Positions 57,747 through 64,000 of a stretch of 64,000 bases of DNA are shown piece after piece. The position numbers and the translations under genes were made by a program. The notes beneath the pieces were generated by a model, which searched no databases, had not been told where the DNA came from, and saw only the letters and a program-made list of their open reading frames with translations. The stretch covers positions 85,207,667-85,271,666 of the forward strand of contig CM022301.1 of the NCBI GenBank assembly GCA_011799875.1. The letters are read 5' to 3'. This DNA comes from Thinopyrum elongatum (taxonomy: Eukaryota > Streptophyta > Magnoliopsida > Poales > Poaceae). Positions within the stretch are counted from its first letter, which is position 1; each line of letters opens with the position of its first letter.

Positions 57747-60700
57747 TCACTCAAATATGATATCCTTTGAGCATTGGCCCTCTATTAATCGGGCACCCTC
57801 AAGGATGTCTTCAAAATACCGCTCTGGCTTGCGGTGGTCCTTGCCTTCAGGTGGGCCCTCGACCGCCACGGCGGCGGCCTTCATCTTTGCCCAGTGCATC
57901 TTGACACGGGCAAAGGCCATCCGCGCACCTTCTATGCACGCCGAGCGTGTGACAGCTTCAATCCGGGGCAGCGCGTCAGCCAGTCGTTGCACCAGGCCGA
58001 AGTAGCTACTAGGAATGGGTTCGGTTGGCCATAGCCGGACTATGACGTCCTTCATGGCCAATCCGGACATCCTGTGTAGCTCTGCCAGTTGCATCATGTG
58101 GTTGTTCAACAGCGCCGGACGCTCCGACGCCGTGAACTGTGACCAGAATAGCTTCTCCGTCGTGTGCCCCTCCTGGGCCCGAAAGAACTGAGTGGCGTCG
58201 GCGGCACTCTTCGAAAGATCCGCAAATGCATCTGGAGAACTCCACAGACGAGTGAGCAAGGCATATCTTTGACCGCCAAATATAGTCTGCAAAAGAAAGG
58301 GCTTACCAGCCGCTATCTGTTCAGACTGTCGGATTTCCTCACGAGCTGCCCGGGACTCGGTCCTCGCCTCCTTGGCCTCTTGGAGGGCCTTGGCGAGTTC
58401 GGACGCCTGGGCCTTATTCTTCTCCTCCAAGGACTCGCACTTGCCGGCGGCGTCCTTGAGCTCTTGCTCCACTTCGGTCACCCTCTCCTCGTACTGGCGG
58501 CGGGCGACCTGTTCGGACTTTAAATCTGCAGCCGCTTTGTCTGCGGCCGCTTTGCTCGCCTTCGCCTCCTCCTTGGCTTGGGCAAGGGCACTCTTGAGGG
58601 TGTTGACCTCGGCCGCACTGCCTGCAATCATACACATAGCAGTGCATGAGTTTAAACTCAGAATTTGCATATCAATTCAGGCATGTGCGAGATATTTCAA
58701 ACATACCTTGCGCCTCATCGAACCGTTTGTTCATATGGTCGATATCATCATCAGCCAGCTGCAGCCTCCGCTTGAGATCGGAAACTTCAGCGGCCTGGGC
58801 GGTTGCCGCCAACATTGAAGCCGGTTTTACAATATAAAAGTACGTCACCTCTTCCGAATACTATATGATCCTCTGTCCGGCTTTTTCAAAACCAGACAGA
58901 GTCTCAGGGGCTACTATCTATGCCCAGGTCTGTCCCTTTATAAAAAGCGTCTAGAGCATTATGTCGCATACCTCGAAGCCTGTTAGCAGGCTGGTGAAGG
59001 CTTCATTCAGCCCGCTCTTGGCAGACTGAATCTTCTCAACCACCACACCCATCAGGGTGCGGTGCTCCTCCACGATGGTAGCACGTCGTAGTGCTTCCAC
59101 CAAGGTATTCGGCGCCTCCGGATTAGTGAAGGCCGCCGTCGGAGCTGATGCTCCCCCCTCCTTCGAAGGGGGCTGCTCCCTCCATGTCTTTGGCAGCCAA
59201 GGTATTATCCTCGAGCGCCTTCTCGGCAGCCCCGCTCGCCCCTCCATGGCCAGGAGAGGTCCTTCGGGACAACACCTCGGTGTCATCCACGGTGATTGGT
59301 GAAGGGGCTCACGGTGGCGTCTCGCTCTCTGCCATCTCGAGCGGCAGAGAACTCCCTTCGGACGGCGATGGTTGGGGGAGGTCGCGGGCTGGGCTGAAAC
59401 ACACAATATGATATGTTATATTACAACCATAACAGACCGAATATTTGCTAAAGTATCCTTTTCGACACTTACGATTCGGCCAGGGGTTTTTCCCTGGGGC
59501 ACCTCTTGGGGGTGTGTTTGGCGTCCGTATCCGAACCGTCCGAGAGGGCTATCTTCTCCCTCTTGGACGTCCCCTCCTCCAGGTCTATGGAGGCGGCCCT
59601 TTTCTTCTTTCCCCCCTTTAAGGGAGAACCACTTTCCGCCTCCTCCTCCTCTTCATCTTCATCCCCCTCGTGGGAGGAGTGGGCTTTAGTTTCTCCGGAC
59701 ATTGCGTCCGAAGTACCCTTACGGCGGAGGCCGCCCTTGGCCTCCTTGCCCTTCTTCTTGGCCTTCTTCTCCGACGCATGATACGGCACCGGAACTAGCA
59801 TCCTCGTTAGCAGAGGATTGGCTGGATCTTCAGGTAGTGGAGCCAGACACTTGATCCGCTCCGCCTTCGCTGTCCAGCCCTGAATGAGAGAATAGAAATC
59901 TCAGTTTAACCTTTGATTTATTTACCGAAACTTGTGTTCGGAACTAAAATACTTACCGGTGTGGCCGGATTCTCAATGTCAAGACCGATGTCTTCGGTCT
60001 TCTTTGGCCACGTCTTCTGGGTCTTAAAGAGCATCTTCCAAATCTCTTCGTGCGTTGTGCCGAAGAAACGCTGCAGGGTCCGTGGACCTTCCGGATTGAA
60101 CTCCCACATATGGAGAGGCCGGAGTTGGTAGGGGAGGATCCGGCGGCAGAGCATCACCTGAATCACGTCAGTGAGACTAGTATTCTTGTTTATCATGTTT
60201 TTGATGCGCTTTTGTAGCGTCATCACGTCCGCGGTCGACCGCCAGTCCAGACCCTTGTTGGTCCGTGATGTGAGCCGCATAGGGGGTCTGGATCGGAACT
60301 CAGGAGTGGCCGCCCACCTGGCACCGCGAGGTTCGGTGATATAGAACCACTCCTGCTGCCACACCTTGACGGTCTCCATGAAGGCCCCTTTAGGCCAGGT
60401 GGTGTTGGGGAGCTTGCTCACAATGGCGCCGCCGCACTCCGCATGTTGCCCGTCGACCACCTTCGGCTTCACATTGAAGACTTTTAGCCATAGGCCGAAG
60501 TGTGGGGGGATGCGGAGTAGCGCCTCGCACACGACGATAAATGCCGAGATGTGGAGGAAAGAATTTGGGGCTAGATCATGGAAATCTAGCCTGTAGTAAA
60601 ACATGAGGCCGCGGACAAAGGGGTAGAGGGGAAACCCTAGTCCGCGGAGGAAATGGGGGATGAATACAACCCTTTCGCCGGGCTCTGGAGTGGGTATGAC

Positions 60701-60826
60701 TTGATCCTTGGCAGGGAGCCTGTGCGCGATCTCCGCGGACAGATATCCCGCCCCCTGAAGCTCCTTGATGTCCTTCTCCGTGACGGAGGAGGCCTCCCAC
60801 TTGCCCTTCGAGCCAGATCCGGACAT
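57747..60826 (-). pseudogene. E5 antisense spliced gene (gypsy-associated aORF)
   Basis: A gene opposite to gag with its own TATA box. Exons (minus): 60826-59957, 59879-59473, 59393-58972, about 58810-58707 and 58621-57747. Most junctions are GT/AG (GTAAG, GTATG donors; TTCAG, GCAG acceptors); the acceptor of exon 4 is unclear. Exon 1 (290 codons, undamaged) has VVFIPHFLRGLGFPLYPFVRG, FYYRLDFHDLAPNSFLHIS, EWFYITEP and RRILPYQLRPLHMWEF. Exon 2 is a Lys/Glu-rich, probably nuclear, segment (KKAKKKGKEAKGG, acidic run). In exon 3 the spliced frame has a TGA and a frameshift at a G run near 59155. Exon 5 is a long coiled coil followed by the C-terminal domain (VRLWPTEPIPSSYFGL, ACIEGARMAFARVKMHW). 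Function unknown. Confidence 0.8.
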
Positions 60827-60936
60827 GACTGGAGAGGTTGGCGGCGGTGGGAAAGATTGAAGCTTGGGCGCTAGAGCTTGAGGATGGGAAAACAGGAGAA
60901 GGAAGAGGGCGTGGGGAGAAAAAAGGGATCTTTATC

Positions 60937-60948
60937 CGTTTTTATAGG
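60937..60948 (-). promoter_or_regulatory. TATA box of the E5 antisense gene
   Basis: On the minus strand, TGCCTATAAAAA about 115 bp upstream of the ATG at 60826. It lies between the gene and the 3' LTR and faces away from the LTR promoter. Confidence 0.65.
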
Positions 60949-61381
60949 CAATGAATATCAAGCGCCCGCCCCTCAAGCCTTAAAACTCGCCTGTTCCCAA
61001 GGGGTCGTGCGAATGGCACGGTTAGATTACCCAAACCCGTATTGATGAGGATCCCGCAATAAGTGGACACGATCTCCGCTTTGACGAGACGTGTCAATAG
61101 AGGCCGTGTCTCGAAGCGCGAAGCGGGAGGCCAAAAAACGGTTCGAAATGATAAAGAGGCTAGATGTGACGTTTCGCCGAAAAAGTTGTCAGTTGATGGA
61201 CATTACTTTGATTAAGTATTTTACCTTCGTGGTTGAGGGTTGTGACTGTCATACAGAGCCGGATACAGTTCTTTTATTTAGAAGATCACTTTGGAGTATT
61301 CAGAGGAGGAACCCGCCTTGCAATGCCGAAGACAATCTGCGCGCCGAACATATCGTCATTGAAGACTGGTTCAGGGGCTAC

Positions 61382-61856
61382 TGAGGGAGTCCTGGATTAC
61401 GGGTACCTCGGGTGGCCGGGCTATGTGACATGGGCCGGACTGATGGGCCGTGAAGATACAAGGCAGAAGACCTTTTCTCGTGTCCGGGTGGGACTCCCCT
61501 TTGCGTGGACTGCAAGTTTGGCATCTGGATGTATAGTTTCCTTCCTCTGTAAACCGACTCTGTACAACCCTAGCCCCCTCCGGTGCCTATATAAACCGGA
61601 GGGTTTGGTCCGTGGAGACCATCAGAATTTTCATAGTCTAGACAGCTAGGGTTTAGCCACTACGATCTCGAGGTAGATCAACTCTTGTAACCCCCATACT
61701 CATCAAATACAATCAAGCAGGACGTAGGGTTTCACCTCCATTAAGAGGGCCCGAACCTGGGTAAACATCATGTTCCCTTTGTCCCTTGTTATCTTCGGTC
61801 CTCAGATGCACAGTTCGGGACCCCCTACCCGAGATCGGCCGGTTTTGACACCGACA
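61382..61856 (+). repeat. E5 3' LTR
   Basis: 475 bp, after the polypurine tract TTCAGGGGCTAC. Pair of 52578-53052; followed by CCCGC. TATA box at about 61586-61596. Confidence 0.93.
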
Positions 61857-61861
61857 CCCGC

Positions 61862-62722
61862 TCCCCTCTATGCTAAACTCAACCCACTATTCACAAATTC
61901 TTCATATGTGTTCTACTTGACACTATTCAAAGTCTTCACTGTGTCCTTGATAGCTGAAGAAATTGCGAACACATTTTGAAATTCCAAAAAGTTTTTTTAG
62001 GCGGTTGCCACAATAACTTCATCCCGCGCCTCACTCGCGTGGATAAGCATGTGAAAATGCATGTGTGACGCGTGTCACAGATATGCGAATGGTTAGGGGC
62101 TTATCCATCCAGAATTTTTGAACCACTTGGTTTTCACTGTGCCTATAAATAGCCTTGACCCCATCAAACTTATTTCACTTTGCTCGCTCGCCCCTGTCGC
62201 TCTCAAACCCAAGCGCCGCCGCTGCAATTCATCGCCACCGGAGAAGAAGAGCTTCACTGCCTCGACTTCTTCGTCAGCATAGTCGCGCTGGTCGTGGATT
62301 TCTTCACCTCTGCCGCCACCTTAGCTGTCTTTCATCGCCGAGCTAGGGCATGGAAGGTCTGAACTGATGATTTCCATTGTTTCGTCGTCCAGTTCATCGA
62401 GTTCATCACTAGGGTAATTAAATGCTAATTTTACTACCCAGTCTGATCTTCACCCTACTCCAAAATCTTCAAGTGCTATTTTTACCACTCTTTCAATTCT
62501 TCAGCACTTCCTTTTGGCCAGTCTTGAGTTGTTCATCTAAGTTACGCTTAACAGTTAGATTTCTCAATTGTGCAATTTCCTCAATCTGTACAACTCGAGA
62601 AGCTAAGTCAAGAACACTTAGTGAATTTCATCAAGACAATAAGGGTCAATTTCCTCAACTAGTTTATTTTGAAAAAAAATCTGAGAACACATGTGACTCT
62701 TGCTAATTTCGTCGCAACTATC
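61862..62722 (+). mobile_element. LTR sequence of the unnamed retrotransposon, right part
   Basis: Continues 50791-52577 after E5. A second TATA-like box TGCCTATAAATAGCC is near 62141-62155, followed by a C-rich leader-like stretch (62180-62230) and CTTCATC/CTTCAAG phrases. It is cut at 62722 by the CACTA element, so the LTR end is not in the window. Short frames (62155-62706) are not supported as genes. Confidence 0.6.
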
Positions 62723-64000
62723 ACTACAAAAAAAGACACATCCATGACATTATGGGCTGAACGAATTATTTTTTGTCATGCTTATGACACTTCTATGACC
62801 ATAATTGTGACAAAAGCACGTATCATCATAGATGTGGTAGGCTCCTACTTCTATGACAAAAAATCATGACTGAAAATGGGCTTTTCATCCTGGGCGGGCC
62901 GGGGACGCACCTGCATGACATTCTTTGGGCCGTCCATGACATAAAAAATCATGGTAGAAGTGAGGGCGAGGAAATTTTCTCAGAGTTCCCGGTTACGGTG
63001 GGTTGGTCGGGGCCGAGTGATGCACTGTGGTTTGCGCTTTTCTCTCGTACGTGCGCGTGGTGCGAGCCGTGTCGCTATAACTGATCCCGAGCGAGAGGCG
63101 TTCACTTTACTGAACCCGAGCAATCGCGTGCTGCTACATACTGAAGCCGATCGATCGATCCCTTCGCTGCTAACTGAACCCGACCGACTCCTTCGCTGCT
63201 AACTGAACCCGATCGATCGCAGCTGCTGCTTAATTACTGAAGCCGATCGAAACCCCCGTGTGAGATGTAGCTAGCCGGTTGGGTTGCCTCTGGATGAATT
63301 GTGCTTGTTGCTGCCGCGCGCGCGATATGTAGAACGAGTCGAGACGTGGTGAGTCGAGCCGGTTGGGTTGGCTGTGGATGAACAGTTCCCGGTGGGGGTT
63401 GGATGAACAGGACCCCGGCCGTGTGTAGGCGGTTGCCGCTGGCTGAATAGGACCCCGTGGTAGTACGTGGTTGCCGCTGGATGAACAGGACCCCGTGGTA
63501 GTATGCCGTTGCCGCTGGATGAACAAGACCCCGAGGAGGCTGCCACACACCCAGACGGTTGGGGTAGATGAAAAGGACCCCGTGGAGGGTGGATGAACAG
63601 TAGCCCATGGAGTTCCATTTTGCGGTATGCCACACACCCCTCTGATGAATAGGACCCTGTTTCGACTGTTGGTGGTTGAGAGAAGTCCGTTTCCTCTGTT
63701 TTGCGGTACGCCAGACCCCTCCCGATGAACAGGACCTCGTTTCGACCGTACGGGGTTGGAGAGAAGTCTGTTTCTTCCGTTTTGTGGTACGCAAGACCCC
63801 TCCCAATGAACAGGACCCCATTTCGATCGTAGGTGGTTGAAGAGAACTCTGTTTCCTCCATTTTGTGGGACGCGAGACCTCGAGTCGATGAACAGGACCC
63901 GGTTTGGGCTGTTCCGTCCAAGTCGGTTGGCTCCCGATGAACAGGATGCATTCCGACCCAGTTGCTTGCCTCCCGATGAACACGACGCGGTTTCCTCCGT
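62723..64000 (+). mobile_element. CACTA DNA transposon, 5' end (Jorge-like)
   Basis: The terminal CACTACAAAAAAAGACAC at 62723 is the inverted-repeat start of a plant CACTA element. TAT (62720-62722) would be the left copy of its 3-bp target duplication; the other end is outside the window. Short repeats of the ATGACA/TGTCAT type occur in 62740-62950. From about 63260 there are GC-rich subterminal repeats. No transposase is reached before the window ends. I remember this start as that of the Jorge family; not checked. Confidence 0.85.
63080..64000 (+). repeat. CACTA subterminal tandem repeats
   Basis: Two repeat kinds. First, TGAACCCGA(G/T)CGATCG-like phrases (63085-63250). Then many copies of GATGAACAGGACCCCG-like phrases (63370-64000), the later ones in units of about 80 bp with TTTCCTCTGTTTTGCGGTACGC-like segments. 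Long minus-strand frames here come from this repetition and are not genes. In CACTA elements such repeats are transposase-binding sites. Confidence 0.75.

Larger units (their letters stand above)
52578..61856 (+). mobile_element. E5: Fatima-like element lacking RT and integrase
   Basis: LTRs 52578-53052 and 61382-61856, both 475 bp with 21 differences by eye (about 4.4 percent), are flanked by a perfect duplication CCCGC (52573-52577, 61857-61861). It has gag-protease (53100-56480) and an antisense gene (60826-57747, minus) but nothing of RT, RNase H or integrase; only about 1.3 kb of non-coding sequence separates the two genes. The LTR start and end are those I remember for Fatima. It is non-autonomous and must have used another element's enzymes. 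Confidence 0.93.

Noticed and set aside
63230..63983. Overlapping minus-strand frames up to 249 residues
   Set aside because: They arise from the CACTA subterminal repeats (GATGAACAGGACCCC units); all three frames give similar repetitive peptides.

Overview
The window is a block of nested transposable elements from a large grass genome. The LTR families (Fatima-like, Sabrina/WHAM-like), a Jorge-like CACTA end and the density of nesting point to a Triticeae species (wheat, Aegilops or barley relatives). Family names come from memory of their LTR start sequences and were not searched. I see no intact conventional cellular gene, no tRNA or rRNA gene and nothing bacterial.

Layout. 1-91 and 92-13534 are the internal edge and the LTR (minus strand) of a Sabrina/WHAM-like element that leaves the window on the left. 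Element E1 (569-12598, plus, 5-bp duplication GCGGG) is inserted in that LTR and itself carries a Sabrina-like solo LTR (6286-7891). The underlying host locus starts at 13535 with an snRNA-type promoter-like stretch, then a G-rich tandem array with an ATTATCTATCTTAGGGG core (13990-35160). The array is split by E2 (15202-20145, a short non-autonomous element with one gag-like ORF, minus) and E3 (20641-34700, 14 kb, minus, duplication TTTGA). A decayed multi-exon plant gene follows (35913-38671, resuming at 50498-50736). It is split by E4 (38672-50497, plus, duplication GAAGG), which holds its own solo LTR (47880-49541, duplication TGCAT). From 50791 an LTR of another element runs to 62722; it is split by E5 (52578-61856, plus, duplication CCCGC) and then entered by a CACTA transposon (62723 to the right edge).

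How the parts work together. E1, E3, E4 and E5 are Ty3/Gypsy elements of the Tat/Retand type. Each has the usual gag-protease-RT-RNaseH-integrase order (E5 lacks RT to integrase). Each also has, between pol and the 3' LTR, a second spliced gene on the opposite strand. In E3 and E5 this antisense gene has its own TATA box, consensus splice sites, a conserved N-terminal domain ('putative gypsy-type transposon' type), a coiled coil and a conserved C-terminal domain. It is kept even in E5, which has lost the whole RT-integrase region. I regard this convergent antisense gene as the most interesting system in the window.

Decay. E3 is one continuous frame of about 2,220 codons broken only by nonsense codons (five TAG, one TGA). 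E4 and E1 carry frameshifts as well. LTR pairs differ by roughly 3-6 percent by eye, so these are fairly young insertions.
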